Positions 26,763 through 36,673 of a stretch of DNA of 64,000 nt are shown in pieces. The translations under genes were made by a program, and so were the position numbers. Every line of letters starts with the position of its first letter. Positions within the stretch are counted from its first letter, which is position 1. The notes beneath the pieces were generated by a model. That model worked only from the letters and a program-made list of their open reading frames with translations. It searched no databases and was not told the origin of the DNA. This DNA comes from Mesorhizobium xinjiangense (GTDB taxonomy: Bacteria > Pseudomonadota > Alphaproteobacteria > Rhizobiales > Rhizobiaceae), in contig NZ_WOAC01000001.1 of the NCBI RefSeq assembly GCF_009749525.1, forward strand, positions 310,001 through 374,000. The letters run 5' to 3'.

Positions 26763-26924
26763 GGGGTCGCGGGCTCCTGTCGAACCCGTAGCCTTGTTGC
26801 TCGCGCGGCGCGGCGTTCACTTTTCGGCCGAGCGCGGTCGCGCGCTTGTCAGTCCCGGTCCACCGTGCTAGCGACAGGCGGAATTTTGCGTCAAAACCCA
26901 GTTGCAGGAAAGCAGAAGAAGAAG

Positions 26925-27428
26925 ATGGCAGAAACAGCGACCCCGAAGGAGGCAACCGGCACAGGGAAGACGGGAAACGGCGCACAGCCCTCCCTCAACG
27001 TGCTGACGCAATATGTCAAAGACCTGTCCTTCGAGAGCCCCGGCGCTCCGAAATCGCTGCGTGGACGCGACAAGGCGCCGAGCATCGGCATCAATGTCAA
27101 TGTCAACGCCAATCCGATGTCGGAGACGGAATATGACGTCAACATGACGCTGACCGCCAAGGCGACCTCAGATGAGGAAGTGCTGTTCAATGTCGAACTG
27201 ATTTATGGCGGCGTCTTCCGGCTGGCCAACTTCCCCAAGGAGCACGTGCTTCCGGTGCTGTTCATCGAATGCCCGCGCATGCTCTTCCCCTTCGCCCGGC
27301 AGATCGTTGCCGAAGCGACGCGCAATGGCGGCTTCCCGCCGCTCATGCTCGATCCGATCGATTTCGCGCAAATGTTCCAGCAGAAGATTGCCGAGGAACA
27401 GGCCAAGACCAAGGTCCAGGCCAGCTGA
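26925..27428 (+). CDS. secB: Protein-export chaperone SecB
   Basis: A 167-residue cytoplasmic chaperone that keeps preproteins unfolded for SecA. Typical blocks are '[19 protein letters not shown]' near residue 25, '[11 protein letters not shown]' near 90 and '[27 protein letters not shown]' near 125-150. The start at 26925 follows purine-rich AGGAAAGCAGAAGAAGAAG. The upstream TTG-initiated extension is not needed. Confidence 0.95.
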   Translation: MAETATPKEATGTGKTGNGAQPSLNVLTQYVKDLSFESPGAPKSLRGRDKAPSIGINVNVNANPMSETEYDVNMTLTAKATSDEEVLFNVELIYGGVFRLANFPKEHVLPVLFIECPRMLFPFARQIVAEATRNGGFPPLMLDPIDFAQMFQQKIAEEQAKTKVQAS

Positions 27429-27435
27429 CGGCGCA

Positions 27436-27453
27436 TCAAACGGAAACGTTTGA
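27436..27453. repeat. Short palindrome TCAAACG-GAAA-CGTTTGA after secB
   Basis: A 7-bp perfect stem with a GAAA tetraloop, 7 nt past the secB stop. It shares the CAAACGG word with the larger palindrome at 27501-27522, suggesting related copies. Confidence 0.6.
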
Positions 27454-27500
27454 AGCAAAGATATGCGCGTCAGATCAACAAGTTGGAACACGTACCTTTT

Positions 27501-27522
27501 GCTCAAACGGTTCCGTTTGAGC
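27501..27522. repeat. 22-bp palindrome GCTCAAACGG-TT-CCGTTTGAGC
   Basis: 10-bp perfect arms with a 2-nt centre, between secB and the terminator. The tight spacing makes it more like a protein-binding site or a cruciform-forming repeat than a terminator. I recall similar strings between genes in related rhizobia, so it is likely a dispersed repeat family. Confidence 0.6.
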
Positions 27523-27552
27523 GGGACATGTTCTAACCAGATTGATGACTTG

Positions 27553-27579
27553 AAAATCCCGGTCTCAGGCCGGGATTTT
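27553..27579. terminator. Bidirectional terminator between secB and dnaQ
   Basis: Arms AAAATCCCGG and CCGGGATTTT (10 bp) with a 7-nt loop and a T-run on each strand. It serves convergent secB and dnaQ. The dnaQ stop codon (27565-27567) lies in the loop, so the last codons of dnaQ form one arm. Confidence 0.9.
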
Positions 27580-28305
27580 TGCTTTCCCATCGGCGCGCCA
27601 CGCGGCCAGCTCCTCGCTGAGCCAGATCGCCTCGTCCCCGAGACCGCCGACCATCGCCGAATGGGCTTCCAGATCGCCCGGCGTCAACCGGGACGGCAAG
27701 GGATGCGGGCGCGGTGCAACGGCCGTCACCTTCTCTACCGTGGCGTCGGCTTCGCTGTACCCATCGGCGACTTCGAGTCCCAGGGCGGCCTGCTTGCCGC
27801 CGACAAGCTCGATATAGACCTCGGCCAGAAGTTCCGAATCGAGCAAAGCGCCGTGCTTGGTCCGGCGGCTGTTGTCGATCCCGTAGCGCCGGCACAGCGC
27901 GTCGAGCGAGTTCGGCCCCATCGGGTGCTTGCGCTTGGCGATCTGCAGCGTGTCGACAACCTGGTCGGGAGAGACTGCCTCGATCCCGATCCGGGCAAAC
28001 TCCCTGTTGATGAAGCCCATATCGAAACCGGCATTGTGCGCCACCAGCTTGGCGCCGTCGATGAATGCGATGAATTTTTGCGCAACCTCGGCAAAGGCCG
28101 GCTTTCCTTCCAGGTCGGCAAGGCTGATCCCGTGCACGGCTTGGGCATCGGGATGAATCTCGCGACCACCGGGATGGATATATTCGTGGAAGCTCCTGCC
28201 GGTTGGGAAGCGATTGACCAGTTCGATGCCGCCGATCTCGATGATCCGATCCTCGCGCGCATCGAGACCCGTCGTTTCGGTATCGAAGATGATTTCCCGC
28301 ATCAA
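27565..28305 (-). CDS. dnaQ: DNA polymerase III epsilon subunit (proofreading exonuclease)
   Basis: A 246-residue DEDDh 3'-5' exonuclease. Motifs: '[21 protein letters not shown]' (residues 5-25), '[13 protein letters not shown]' near 92 and '[14 protein letters not shown]' near 155. The C-terminal tail binds the alpha subunit. It overlaps coaE by ATGA (28302-28305) in the maf-aroE-coaE-dnaQ run. The gene ends inside its own terminator. Confidence 0.96.
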   Translation of the reverse strand: MMREIIFDTETTGLDAREDRIIEIGGIELVNRFPTGRSFHEYIHPGGREIHPDAQAVHGISLADLEGKPAFAEVAQKFIAFIDGAKLVAHNAGFDMGFINREFARIGIEAVSPDQVVDTLQIAKRKHPMGPNSLDALCRRYGIDNSRRTKHGALLDSELLAEVYIELVGGKQAALGLEVADGYSEADATVEKVTAVAPRPHPLPSRLTPGDLEAHSAMVGGLGDEAIWLSEELAAWRADGKAKIPA

Positions 28306-28934
28306 TCCGCCTTTCCGTCCCCTGTTGCGCCGCCTTCAGAAACCTGCGGCCTTTGACCGGTCAGCGCCGTGATCACATCGGCAACGGCGTGTCGCGCATG
28401 GTCGAAGCCGAGGCTCGTATCGATGATGAAATCGGCCCGGCGCCGCTTCTCGGCATCCGGCATCTGTTTGGCCAATATTGCATCGAGCTTTTGCGCCGTC
28501 ATGCCCGGCCGAGCCATAACACGCTCCCTTTGCACAGCTTCCGGCGCCGACACGACGAGTATTCGGTCGACCCTGTCGGTCGCCTTGACCTCGAAGAGCA
28601 GCGGGATGTCGAGCACGACGAGCGGCGCCCCACGCCGTTCGTGCTCCTCGAGGAACCTGCGTTCGGCCTCCTGGACCAGCGGATGGACGATGGATTCGAG
28701 ACTGGCGAGCTTTGCCGCATCGCCGAGAACTGCCGCCGAAAGCTTTGTCCGGTCGACCTCGCCATCATCGACGGTGCCGGGAAAGGCGGCCTCGATCAGG
28801 TGTACGGCCTTGCCGCGGTAAAGGTCATGCACCGTCTTGTCGGCGTCGTGCACGGGAACGCCGAAATCGGCAAACATTTGCGCCGTGGCCGATTTGCCCA
28901 TGCCGATCGAGCCGGTCAGTCCCAGCCTGATCAC
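28302..28934 (-). CDS. coaE: Dephospho-CoA kinase
   Basis: A 210-residue P-loop kinase for the last step of coenzyme A synthesis. Walker [10 protein letters not shown] is at residues 8-16; '[14 protein letters not shown]' and '[18 protein letters not shown]' are family blocks. It overlaps aroE (28931-28934) and dnaQ by 4 bp each. Confidence 0.95.
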   Translation of the reverse strand: MIRLGLTGSIGMGKSATAQMFADFGVPVHDADKTVHDLYRGKAVHLIEAAFPGTVDDGEVDRTKLSAAVLGDAAKLASLESIVHPLVQEAERRFLEEHERRGAPLVVLDIPLLFEVKATDRVDRILVVSAPEAVQRERVMARPGMTAQKLDAILAKQMPDAEKRRRADFIIDTSLGFDHARHAVADVITALTGQRPQVSEGGATGDGKAD

Positions 28935-29773
28935 GGTTGCGCCTCCAGATCGGCGATCACCAGATCGCGCAATTGCCGCGTCACGGCCGGGCGCACGCCG
29001 AACCAGAGCTCAAAGCCGGGCACAGCCTGGTGAAGCAGCATGCCGAGACCGTCGACGACGGCCAGACCACGCGCCCGCGCCGCGCGAAGCAGCGGCGTTT
29101 CCAACGGCACATAGACGATGTCGGTTACCACCGCATGATCGGGGAGCGCTGCAAGGTCGGGCGCGGCACTTTCGTCGCCCACCAGGCCCAGTGCGGTTGA
29201 ATTCACCAGCAGGTCGCAATCGTTCAGAAGGTTCGCCAGCGACGACCAGGAATGCGCCGACACGGCCGGGCCGAAATGGCCGGCTAGCGCCTCGGCCCGC
29301 GAAAGCGTGCGGTTGACCACCCGCACCTGCGTGAAGCCGCGCCTGACGAGCGCATAGACGACGGCCCGCGCCGCGCCGCCGGCTCCCAGAAGAACCGCCG
29401 TCCCGCCATTGTCCCAGCCCGTGGCGGTCGCATCGAGATTACCGGCAAAGCCTTGCCAGTCGGTATTGGTGCCGCACAATCGGCCGTTCTCGAACCACAG
29501 CGTATTGACCGCGCCGATCTGCTCGGCCGCGTCGTCGCGGCATTGCGCCAGCCGCCAGGCCGCCTCCTTGTGCGGTATGGTGACATTGCCGCCGCAAAAG
29601 CCGTCACGACCCAGATTGGCGATGAATTCGGCAAAGGCCGCAGGCGCCACGTCGACGCTGTCATAGCTGCCGTCAATGCCGTGTTCGGCCAGCCAGTGCG
29701 TGTGAATGAGAGGTGAGCGGGAATGGCCGACCGGATGGCCGCACACGAAAGCCTTGCGCGGCATTTCAGCCAT
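28931..29773 (-). CDS. aroE: Shikimate dehydrogenase (biosynthetic)
   Basis: A 280-residue NADP-dependent enzyme reducing dehydroshikimate. The substrate serines are in GHSRSPLIH, the catalytic Lys in NVTIPHKE and the Asp in GTNTDWQG. The cofactor loop GAGGAAR leads to 'VVNRTLSR', the NADP form. This is the housekeeping copy; the paralogue at 4592-5482 differs at each of these points. The start at 29773 overlaps maf by 8 bp; an ATG at 29764 is also possible. Confidence 0.95.
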   Translation of the reverse strand: MAEMPRKAFVCGHPVGHSRSPLIHTHWLAEHGIDGSYDSVDVAPAAFAEFIANLGRDGFCGGNVTIPHKEAAWRLAQCRDDAAEQIGAVNTLWFENGRLCGTNTDWQGFAGNLDATATGWDNGGTAVLLGAGGAARAVVYALVRRGFTQVRVVNRTLSRAEALAGHFGPAVSAHSWSSLANLLNDCDLLVNSTALGLVGDESAAPDLAALPDHAVVTDIVYVPLETPLLRAARARGLAVVDGLGMLLHQAVPGFELWFGVRPAVTRQLRDLVIADLEAQP

Positions 29774-30365
29774 CGATCGCCCCCTGGTCACGCAATTCGG
29801 CCAGGAGCGGCAGAAGCGGCAGGCCGACAATGGTGAAATAGTCGCCTTCCACCGCTTCGAACAGTTGCACGCCCTCGCCTTCGATCTGGTAGGCCCCAAC
29901 GCTGGAGAGCACACGGTCGCCGACACGCGCCAGGTGGCGGCCGATGAATGCCGGATCGAGACGGCGCATGGTCATGGTGGCGACGTCGACATGCCGCCAG
30001 ACGGCTTCGCCGCCCCTGGCCAGGACCACGGCGCTGTTGAGATGATGGATCTTGCCCGACAATTGCAGCAGGCGCTTGCGTGCCGCCTCCATGTCGGCGA
30101 CCTTGTGCAGCACGGCGTCGCCGAGCGACAATGTCTGGTCCGATCCGATGACCAGCGCGTCGGGATGCGCCTGGCTGACGGCCACGGCCTTGGCCTCGGC
30201 GAGCACCATGGCGATGCCTTCAGGGCCGACGCCGGCCGAAAGAAGCGGTTGTTCAGCCGCTCTTTCATCGATATCCGCCGCCTGCGCGTCGAATTCGAGC
30301 CCGGCATTTTGAAGCAGGGCGCGCCGGAACGGGCTTTGCGACGCCAGGATCAGCCGTTGCGGCAT
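29766..30365 (-). CDS. maf: Maf-family nucleoside triphosphate pyrophosphatase
   Basis: A 199-residue house-cleaning pyrophosphatase for modified or non-canonical nucleotides. The Maf start '[14 protein letters not shown]' is at residues 5-18, '[12 protein letters not shown]' near 73 and the acid motif '[22 protein letters not shown]' near the end. It overlaps aroE and follows ppsR by 38 nt. Confidence 0.93.
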   Translation of the reverse strand: MPQRLILASQSPFRRALLQNAGLEFDAQAADIDERAAEQPLLSAGVGPEGIAMVLAEAKAVAVSQAHPDALVIGSDQTLSLGDAVLHKVADMEAARKRLLQLSGKIHHLNSAVVLARGGEAVWRHVDVATMTMRRLDPAFIGRHLARVGDRVLSSVGAYQIEGEGVQLFEAVEGDYFTIVGLPLLPLLAELRDQGAIDG

Positions 30366-30403
30366 CGAGACACCTTTCTTGGATCAATCAAGATTCTCAT
30401 GGG

Positions 30404-31228
30404 CTACCGGCTGCGCGCCAGCAGCGCAAGGATGGCGGCCGCGGTTTCCTCGATCGACCGCCGCGTCACGTCGATGACCGGCCAGCCATGACGCGTGCAG
30501 ATCTGCCGGGCATAGGCGAGTTCCTCGGCGATCGTCCCGCGATCGGTATAGGCATTGGCGTCGAAAAATCCGCTTCCGGTCCCGAGGAGGCGGTTTTGCC
30601 GGATCTGCGATATCCGCTCCGCCGAGGCTATCAGTCCGACGATCAGCGGCGTCTTGGCGGAAAACAGGATTTCGGGAACCGGAACGCCGAGCACGACCGG
30701 CACATTGGCCGTCTTGATGCCCCGATTGGCCATATAGATGCTGGTCGGCGTCTTTGACGTCCGTGAAATGCCGACCAGGACCACGTCGGCCTCCTCGATG
30801 TCGGAGGGCAGCTGCCCGTCATCATGCTCCATGGTGAAGTTCAGCGCATCGATGCGGCGGAAATACTCGGCGTCCAGCGCATGCTGCGCGCCGACCCGCC
30901 GGCCGGCCGGCGTTCCCAGATAGGACTGAAAGACCGTCAGCACCGGCTCGAGCACCGAAACGCAGGGCAGCCCCATGGCGGCGCATTTTTCATCGATGAG
31001 CGCGGCGAGATGCTGGTCGACGATGGTGTAGAGCACGATCCCCGGCTCGTCGTCGATTTCATCCAGCACCGCCGAAAGCTGTTTCTCGGTTCGGATGAGC
31101 GGATAGATATGCTCGATGGCCCTGGCGTCCTTGTATTGCGCCGATGCCGCACGGCCTGCCGCCAGCAGGGTTTCGCCAGTCGCGTCCGAGATCAGATGGA
31201 GATGGAAGAAGTTCTGGTGTTTCTGCAC
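30404..31228 (-). CDS. ppsR: Pyruvate, phosphate dikinase regulatory protein (PpsR/DUF299)
   Basis: A 274-residue bifunctional kinase/phosphotransferase that switches PEP synthase or PPDK on and off. It has the family start '[16 protein letters not shown]', a P-loop-like '[19 protein letters not shown]' near residue 150 and '[18 protein letters not shown]' near 220. I take GTG at 31228 as the start because the family opens there; in-frame TTG codons upstream would run into the origin-like spacer. It lies opposite hemE, the classic alphaproteobacterial origin neighbour pair. Confidence 0.9.
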   Translation of the reverse strand: MQKHQNFFHLHLISDATGETLLAAGRAASAQYKDARAIEHIYPLIRTEKQLSAVLDEIDDEPGIVLYTIVDQHLAALIDEKCAAMGLPCVSVLEPVLTVFQSYLGTPAGRRVGAQHALDAEYFRRIDALNFTMEHDDGQLPSDIEEADVVLVGISRTSKTPTSIYMANRGIKTANVPVVLGVPVPEILFSAKTPLIVGLIASAERISQIRQNRLLGTGSGFFDANAYTDRGTIAEELAYARQICTRHGWPVIDVTRRSIEETAAAILALLARSR

Positions 31229-31632
31229 AGCCGTCCCGGCATTCCTGTTGAAAGATGTGGATTGGAGTGTCCCGATCGACGCCGTAGCGCCGCGCGACTG
31301 TATCAGACCGTCCGTCGTCCACAATTGCGCCGCGTGGGAAATGACAGTGCCCATGTTGACGATATCCGGGATAACCAAAGTCTTCCATCGCCGCGGTGCC
31401 GAGTCCTTTTGTCGATATGCCTTCTAAACCATTGAAAAATTTGTCATATTTCTGCCTATGCCCATAATTCCCAGAACCTTCTATATTGCTCCACACACAG
31501 CCTGCGACGATCCGTTTCGCTGCAATATCTGGAAAATCCGCTATTCCCGATTCTGACAGAGTCTAAGAATCAATAAATCTCTAAATAGAAATCCTTTATT
31601 AGGGAGTTCTAGCTGGGAAAGGCATCGGCTTG
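31229..31632. other. AT-rich ppsR-hemE spacer, candidate chromosomal origin
   Basis: A 404-bp spacer with no gene. It becomes clearly AT-rich from about 31425 to 31620 in an otherwise GC-rich region. Three sites keep the TCCACA core of a DnaA box at 7 of 9 positions (31256-31264 on the minus strand, 31315-31323, 31487-31495). Four GANTC sites for CcrM-type methylation lie at 31401, 31549, 31559 and 31567, three of them within 23 bp. In Caulobacter and Rickettsia the origin lies beside hemE. No perfect DnaA box is present, so this is a candidate only; it also holds the divergent promoters. Confidence 0.5.
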
Positions 31633-32661
31633 ATGAGCGACAAGGCAATGATGAGGGCGCTGCGCGGAGAGACGCTGTCACCGCCTCCCATCTGGATGAT
31701 GCGCCAGGCCGGACGCTATCTTCCCGAATATCGCGCAGTACGGGCAAAGGCGGGAAGCTTCCTCGATCTGTGCTACAATCCGGACCTTGCCGTCGAGGTG
31801 ACGCTGCAACCGATCCGCCGGTTCGGATTCGATGCGGCGATCCTGTTCTCCGATATTCTCGTCATACCACATGCGCTCGGTCGCGATCTGCGCTTCGAGG
31901 AGGGTCGCGGTCCGGTCATGACACCGATTTCCGCCGGCGATATCGCGCATCTGGACGGAAGCCATGTCCATGACCATCTGGCGCCAGTCTACGAGACCTT
32001 GCGAAGGCTGCGCAAGGAACTGCCGGGCGAGACGACCCTGCTTGGCTTCTGCGGCGCGCCCTGGACGCTGGCGACCTACATGATCGCCGGCCATGGGACG
32101 CCGGACCAGGCTCCGGCGCGGCTGTTCGCCTATCGCGAGCCGGACGCGTTCGAAGCTCTGCTGGCGTGTCTGGCGGACGTGTCGGCGCAATATCTGATCC
32201 GGCAGATCGAGGCCGGGGCCGAGGCGGTGCAGATTTTCGATTCCTGGTCGGGCGTGCTCGACGAGGCCTGTTTCGAACGGTTCTGCGTTCGTCCGGTGGC
32301 GCGCATGGTCGAGGCGGTGCGCAGCGTCTATCCGGACGTGCCGATCATCGGCTTTCCCAAGGGCGCCAACAGCATGCTTGAAGCTTATCGGCAGCGAACC
32401 GGCGTGACGGCGCTCGGCCTGGATTGGACAGTACCGATGAGCCAGGCGGCGAAGCTGCAGCAGGAAGGCCCTGTCCAGGGCAATCTCGATCCGTTACGGC
32501 TGGTGGCCGGGGGCAAGGCCCTCGACGAGGGTGTCGATACCGTCTTGCGGGGCTTGGCCGACGGGCCGCTGATCTTCAATCTCGGGCACGGGGTGACGCC
32601 CGACACGCCGATTGGGCATGTCGAAGCGATGATTGCGCGCGTGCGGAACAGGCAAGGCTGA
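31633..32661 (+). CDS. hemE: Uroporphyrinogen decarboxylase
   Basis: A 342-residue cytoplasmic enzyme turning uroporphyrinogen III into coproporphyrinogen III. Signatures are '[17 protein letters not shown]' (residues 18-34) and '[13 protein letters not shown]' near 138. An ATG at 31633 is preceded directly by an in-frame TTG; GGGAAAGG lies about 10 nt upstream. The stop overlaps the hemJ start by one base (TGATG). Confidence 0.96.
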   Translation: MSDKAMMRALRGETLSPPPIWMMRQAGRYLPEYRAVRAKAGSFLDLCYNPDLAVEVTLQPIRRFGFDAAILFSDILVIPHALGRDLRFEEGRGPVMTPISAGDIAHLDGSHVHDHLAPVYETLRRLRKELPGETTLLGFCGAPWTLATYMIAGHGTPDQAPARLFAYREPDAFEALLACLADVSAQYLIRQIEAGAEAVQIFDSWSGVLDEACFERFCVRPVARMVEAVRSVYPDVPIIGFPKGANSMLEAYRQRTGVTALGLDWTVPMSQAAKLQQEGPVQGNLDPLRLVAGGKALDEGVDTVLRGLADGPLIFNLGHGVTPDTPIGHVEAMIARVRNRQG

Positions 32662-33200
32662 TGAACGAGGCAGGCGGTATCCGAAAGACCAGGGAGCGGC
32701 CGGCACTGCGGGCAGTCGTCGCAATCGTCGTTTTCCTGCTCCTGGCGGCGATATTGTTTGCAATCGTGCCGGCGCGTTTCTATCTTTGGGTCAAGGCCGT
32801 CCATGTGATAGCGGTCATCGCCTGGATGGCCGGGATGCTCTATCTGCCGCGTCTCTTCGTCTATCATGCGCAGTCGGAGCCGGGTTCAGCGCAGTCCGAG
32901 ACGTTCAAGCTCATGGAGCGCCGTCTGCTTCGTGCGATCATCAATCCGGCAATGATCCTCACATGGACCTTCGGTCTATGGCTGGCTTGGCAGGGGTTTG
33001 GATTTTCCGGGGGTTGGTTGCACGGCAAAATGGCGCTGGTCGTCGTGTTGTCCGGGGTCCACGGCTATTATGCCGGCGCCGTGCGTCGGTTTGCCGAGGA
33101 TCGCAACACGAAGAGCGTGCGGCATTGGCGGCTCATGAACGAGGTGCCGACCGTGCTGATGATCGCCATCGTGGTGCTCGTCATCGTCAAGCCGTTCTGA
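32661..33200 (+). CDS. hemJ: Protoporphyrinogen oxidase HemJ
   Basis: A 179-residue membrane protein with four hydrophobic segments and the UPF0093/HemJ pattern: '[29 protein letters not shown]' with a conserved His, '[17 protein letters not shown]' and '[10 protein letters not shown]'. It replaces HemG/HemY in alphaproteobacteria, oxidising protoporphyrinogen IX. It is translationally coupled to hemE. Confidence 0.93.
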   Translation: MNEAGGIRKTRERPALRAVVAIVVFLLLAAILFAIVPARFYLWVKAVHVIAVIAWMAGMLYLPRLFVYHAQSEPGSAQSETFKLMERRLLRAIINPAMILTWTFGLWLAWQGFGFSGGWLHGKMALVVVLSGVHGYYAGAVRRFAEDRNTKSVRHWRLMNEVPTVLMIAIVVLVIVKPF

Positions 33201-33343
33201 GCAACGAAAAAGCCCGCTTGCGCTTTGCTTGCAGCAAGGATAAAAGGCAGGTCTTCCTTCCTCTACAGCGCAGCCGATTTTTCCCCTACCGCTGCCGGCT
33301 CATGCCGACTTCGCTGTTTTCCCGCTACAACAGAGTCCTCACG

Positions 33344-34609
33344 ATGCAGGAAATGAAACTCCAGGATTTAAAGAACAAGAAACCCACCGACCTGATCGCA
33401 TTTGCCGAATCGCTCGAGGTGGAGAATGCCAGCGTCATGCGCAAGCAGGAGCTGATGTTCGCCATCTTGAAGAAGCTGGCTCTGCAGGAGGTGGAAATCA
33501 TCGGGGAAGGCGTGGTGGAGGTGCTGCAGGATGGCTTCGGCTTCCTGCGCTCGGCCAATGCCAACTATCTGCCGGGGCCGGACGATATCTACATTTCGCC
33601 CTCGCAGATCAGGCGTTTCTCGCTCAAGACCGGCGATACGGTCGAAGGCCCGATTCGCAGCCCCAAGGAAGGCGAGCGCTATTTCGCCCTTCTCAAGGTC
33701 AACACGATCAATTTCGAAGACCCCGAAAAGATCCGCCACAAGATCCATTTCGACAACCTGACGCCGCTCTATCCCAATGAGCGGCTGAACATGGAACTCG
33801 AAAACCCGACGTCGAAGGACATCTCCTCGCGCGTCATCGATCTCGTGGCGCCGCTCGGCAAGGGCCAGCGCGGGCTGATCGTGGCGCCGCCGCGGACCGG
33901 TAAGACGGTTCTGTTGCAGAACATCGCCCACTCCATCACCACCAATCACCCCGAATGCTTCCTCATCGTGCTGCTGATCGACGAGCGGCCGGAGGAGGTG
34001 ACCGACATGCAGCGCTCTGTCGATGGCGAGGTCGTGTCGTCGACCTTCGACGAACCGGCCGCACGCCATGTGCAGGTGGCCGAGATCGTCATCGAGAAGG
34101 CGAAGCGGCTGGTCGAGCACGGGCGCGACGTGGTCATTCTGCTGGATTCGATCACCCGTCTCGGCCGCGCCTACAACACGGTGGTGCCGTCTTCGGGCAA
34201 GGTCCTCACCGGCGGTGTCGACGCCAATGCGCTGCAGCGTCCCAAGCGCTTCTTCGGTGCTGCGCGCAACATCGAGGAAGGCGGATCGCTGACCATCATC
34301 GCGACGGCGCTGATCGATACCGGCAGCCGCATGGACGAAGTGATCTTCGAAGAGTTCAAGGGCACGGGCAATTCCGAGATCGTTCTCGACCGCAAGGTCG
34401 CCGACAAGCGCATCTTCCCGGCCATGGACATTCTCAAATCGGGCACCCGCAAGGAAGACCTTCTCATTCCGCGCCAGGATCTGCAAAAGATCTTCGTTCT
34501 GCGCCGTATCCTCTCGCCGATGGGCACGACGGACGCCATCGAGTTCCTCATCGACAAGCTCAAGCAGACGAAGAGCAATGGCGAATTCTTCGATTCGATG
34601 AACACCTGA
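33344..34609 (+). CDS. rho: Transcription termination factor Rho
   Basis: A 421-residue hexameric RNA helicase. The N-terminal RNA-binding part has '[30 protein letters not shown]', Walker A is '[14 protein letters not shown]' near residue 180 and Walker B '[16 protein letters not shown]' near 262. The start at 33344 gives the usual length; the frame is open far upstream over hemJ but without homology. The 143-bp leader may carry Rho self-control, which is common but not shown here. Confidence 0.97.
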   Translation: MQEMKLQDLKNKKPTDLIAFAESLEVENASVMRKQELMFAILKKLALQEVEIIGEGVVEVLQDGFGFLRSANANYLPGPDDIYISPSQIRRFSLKTGDTVEGPIRSPKEGERYFALLKVNTINFEDPEKIRHKIHFDNLTPLYPNERLNMELENPTSKDISSRVIDLVAPLGKGQRGLIVAPPRTGKTVLLQNIAHSITTNHPECFLIVLLIDERPEEVTDMQRSVDGEVVSSTFDEPAARHVQVAEIVIEKAKRLVEHGRDVVILLDSITRLGRAYNTVVPSSGKVLTGGVDANALQRPKRFFGAARNIEEGGSLTIIATALIDTGSRMDEVIFEEFKGTGNSEIVLDRKVADKRIFPAMDILKSGTRKEDLLIPRQDLQKIFVLRRILSPMGTTDAIEFLIDKLKQTKSNGEFFDSMNT

Positions 34610-34617
34610 ATGGCGGA

Positions 34618-36630
34618 TCAGCCGCCGCGCCGGGCAAGCACTTGTGCCAGCCCGGCCGCGTCGGTGACGGGTGGCAGGCAGGTCTGGCCGCGGCAATAGT
34701 AGGCGGCGGCGGGGTGTCGGCCTGGATCGATGCCTTCCGGCAGGTTTGTGCGGGCTGCGTCCGCATCACGATAGACGAGGTCGATGCGTCTTGGATCGGG
34801 AAACCGATTCATCGTCGAAACGAAATCGTCCACATCATTGCCGACGACGACCAGCTTGTGCGGATCGGCGGCCAGTGCGGCGGCGCCAATGACACCCGCC
34901 TGGCCGTAGGAATGCTGCGCGGACCGGCCGAGAGCCTGTTCGGCGGCGCCGATGGCTGCCTCATGCATCCCGATTTCGCCCATGAGGCTCGACAGGCGGG
35001 TCTTGGCCTCGATGACCTGGCTGGTGGCGGACGGCACCGCGTCGTCGCTGTCGCCGCGAATGCGCATGATGGTATCGCCGGAGCCTTCAATCGTCATGTA
35101 GTGGCCCTGTGCGCCGTCTCCATAGTGCGTGTCGAGGATCTGGTCGAGGTCCCGGGCTTCGTCGCGGTAGGATGATTTTCCAGTCGCCTCAAAAAGAGAG
35201 ATCGCGGCATTGATCATGGCGGCATAGTCGCTGGACAGGGCGGGGAACTGTTTCGTCTCGCCAAGCACGCTGTGCGGCAACAGGCCGTCTTTCGATCTCG
35301 ATGCGAGGATGGCGTCAAAGGCACGTTCGGCCGCCAGTATCCAGTCCCGTCGTTGCAACAAACGCCCGGCCTCGGCAAGGGCGCGGATCATGAGGCCGTT
35401 CCAGTCGGTCAGGATCTTGTCGTCACGGCCCGGCCGCACACGTGTTTCACGTGAAGCACGGAGCGTCTCGACCATGCCGTCGAGCCGCACACGGTCCTCC
35501 GCATCTGGCTCGGCCGTGCCCTTGCGATAGAGGACGGGGCTGCCGTCCCAATGCTCGGACGTACCAAGGTCATAATGGTGAAGAAAGAACTCCGCATCCG
35601 CTCCCAGAACCGATTCGATCTCGGAACGGGTCCAGACATAGAACTTGCCTTCCTCGCCATCGCTGTCGGCGTCGAGACTGGACGCAAAGGCGTTGCCGAT
35701 TGACATTTCGCGGAGGACCCATTCGACGGTCTGCTCGATTCTCCGCTTATACTTCGCGAGACCCGTCTCACTATGGGCCCAGCAGGCTGTGCGCAACAAA
35801 AGCGCATTGTCGTACAGCATCTTCTCGAAATGCGGCACCATCCACTCGGCATCGGTGGAGTAGCGGCAGAGCCCTCCGCCGACGTGATCGTAGATGCCGC
35901 CGTCGAGCATTCTCGCCAGGCCGTTCAGGAAGGCGTCGCGGTGCGCCTCTTCGCCGTTTTCGAGCCAGTTCAGCCACAATGCGTTCATGAACGGCACGTT
36001 GGGAAACTTGGGTGAGCCGGAAAGACCGCCATGGACCGGATCGATCATCGATGCAATCGAGCCGGCGAAACGCGCAAGCATGCCGGTGTCCAGGCCAATG
36101 CGCGTGGTTGAAGACGCAAGCCGGGCGGCGACGTGATTGCGCAGCGCCTGGGCATTGTGTTCGATCGCGTCGCGCTTGTCGGTCCATGCGGCATGAATGG
36201 CGTTCATCACGTCGATAAAGCCCGGTCGGCCGTACTGGGCCTGTTTTGGAAAATAGGTGCCGCCCCAGAAAGGCCGGGCTTCCGGCGTGAGAAACATCGT
36301 CAGCGGCCAACCCCCCTGCTCTCCCATGGCCGCCAGGGACGCCATATAGATCTGGTCGATATCGGGCCGTTCCTCACGATCGACCTTGATATTGACGAAC
36401 AGACGGTTCATCACCGCCGCGACGGCTTCGTCCTCGAAACATTGATGCGCCATGACATGGCACCAGTGGCAGGCGGAATAGCCGACCGAGAGCAGGATGG
36501 GCCGGTCGAGCTCTTGCGCTTCGGCGAGGGCGTCGGCCGACCAGGGCCGCCAATGAACCGGATTGTCGGCATGTTGGCGCAGATAGGGGCTGGCCGTCTG
36601 GTTCAGGAGATTCTCTTGCGGAAGCGGCAT
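34618..36630 (-). CDS. Thioredoxin-domain protein of the YyaL/SSP411 (DUF255) family
   Basis: A 670-residue protein. The N-terminal thioredoxin-like part has a CHWC active site in 'GYSACHWCHVMAHQCFED' (about residues 48-65). A long alpha/alpha-barrel part like N-acylglucosamine epimerase/glycosidase folds follows, with 'GGIYDHVGGGLCRYSTDAEWMVPHFEKMLYDNA' near 260. Cytoplasmic; function not established. It ends 8 nt from rho and is divergent from mnmE with a 43-bp spacer. A parS-like site lies in its codons for ASRETR. Confidence 0.88.
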   Translation of the reverse strand: MPLPQENLLNQTASPYLRQHADNPVHWRPWSADALAEAQELDRPILLSVGYSACHWCHVMAHQCFEDEAVAAVMNRLFVNIKVDREERPDIDQIYMASLAAMGEQGGWPLTMFLTPEARPFWGGTYFPKQAQYGRPGFIDVMNAIHAAWTDKRDAIEHNAQALRNHVAARLASSTTRIGLDTGMLARFAGSIASMIDPVHGGLSGSPKFPNVPFMNALWLNWLENGEEAHRDAFLNGLARMLDGGIYDHVGGGLCRYSTDAEWMVPHFEKMLYDNALLLRTACWAHSETGLAKYKRRIEQTVEWVLREMSIGNAFASSLDADSDGEEGKFYVWTRSEIESVLGADAEFFLHHYDLGTSEHWDGSPVLYRKGTAEPDAEDRVRLDGMVETLRASRETRVRPGRDDKILTDWNGLMIRALAEAGRLLQRRDWILAAERAFDAILASRSKDGLLPHSVLGETKQFPALSSDYAAMINAAISLFEATGKSSYRDEARDLDQILDTHYGDGAQGHYMTIEGSGDTIMRIRGDSDDAVPSATSQVIEAKTRLSSLMGEIGMHEAAIGAAEQALGRSAQHSYGQAGVIGAAALAADPHKLVVVGNDVDDFVSTMNRFPDPRRIDLVYRDADAARTNLPEGIDPGRHPAAAYYCRGQTCLPPVTDAAGLAQVLARRGG
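35443..35458. promoter_or_regulatory. parS site inside the thioredoxin-domain gene
   Basis: TGTTTCACGTGAAGCA matches 15 of 16 bases of the ParB consensus. It is read through as Ala-Ser-Arg-Glu-Thr codons on the minus strand. Confidence 0.8.
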
Positions 36631-36673
36631 ATCGGTCCAATCGCCTTCTGACCGTGAAGATGGGGTGCATGGC

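Noticed and set aside
31229-31378. N-terminal extension of ppsR from an upstream TTG
   Set aside because: The extra 50 codons show no similarity to the family, which starts at [15 protein letters not shown]; the sequence fits an origin or promoter spacer better.
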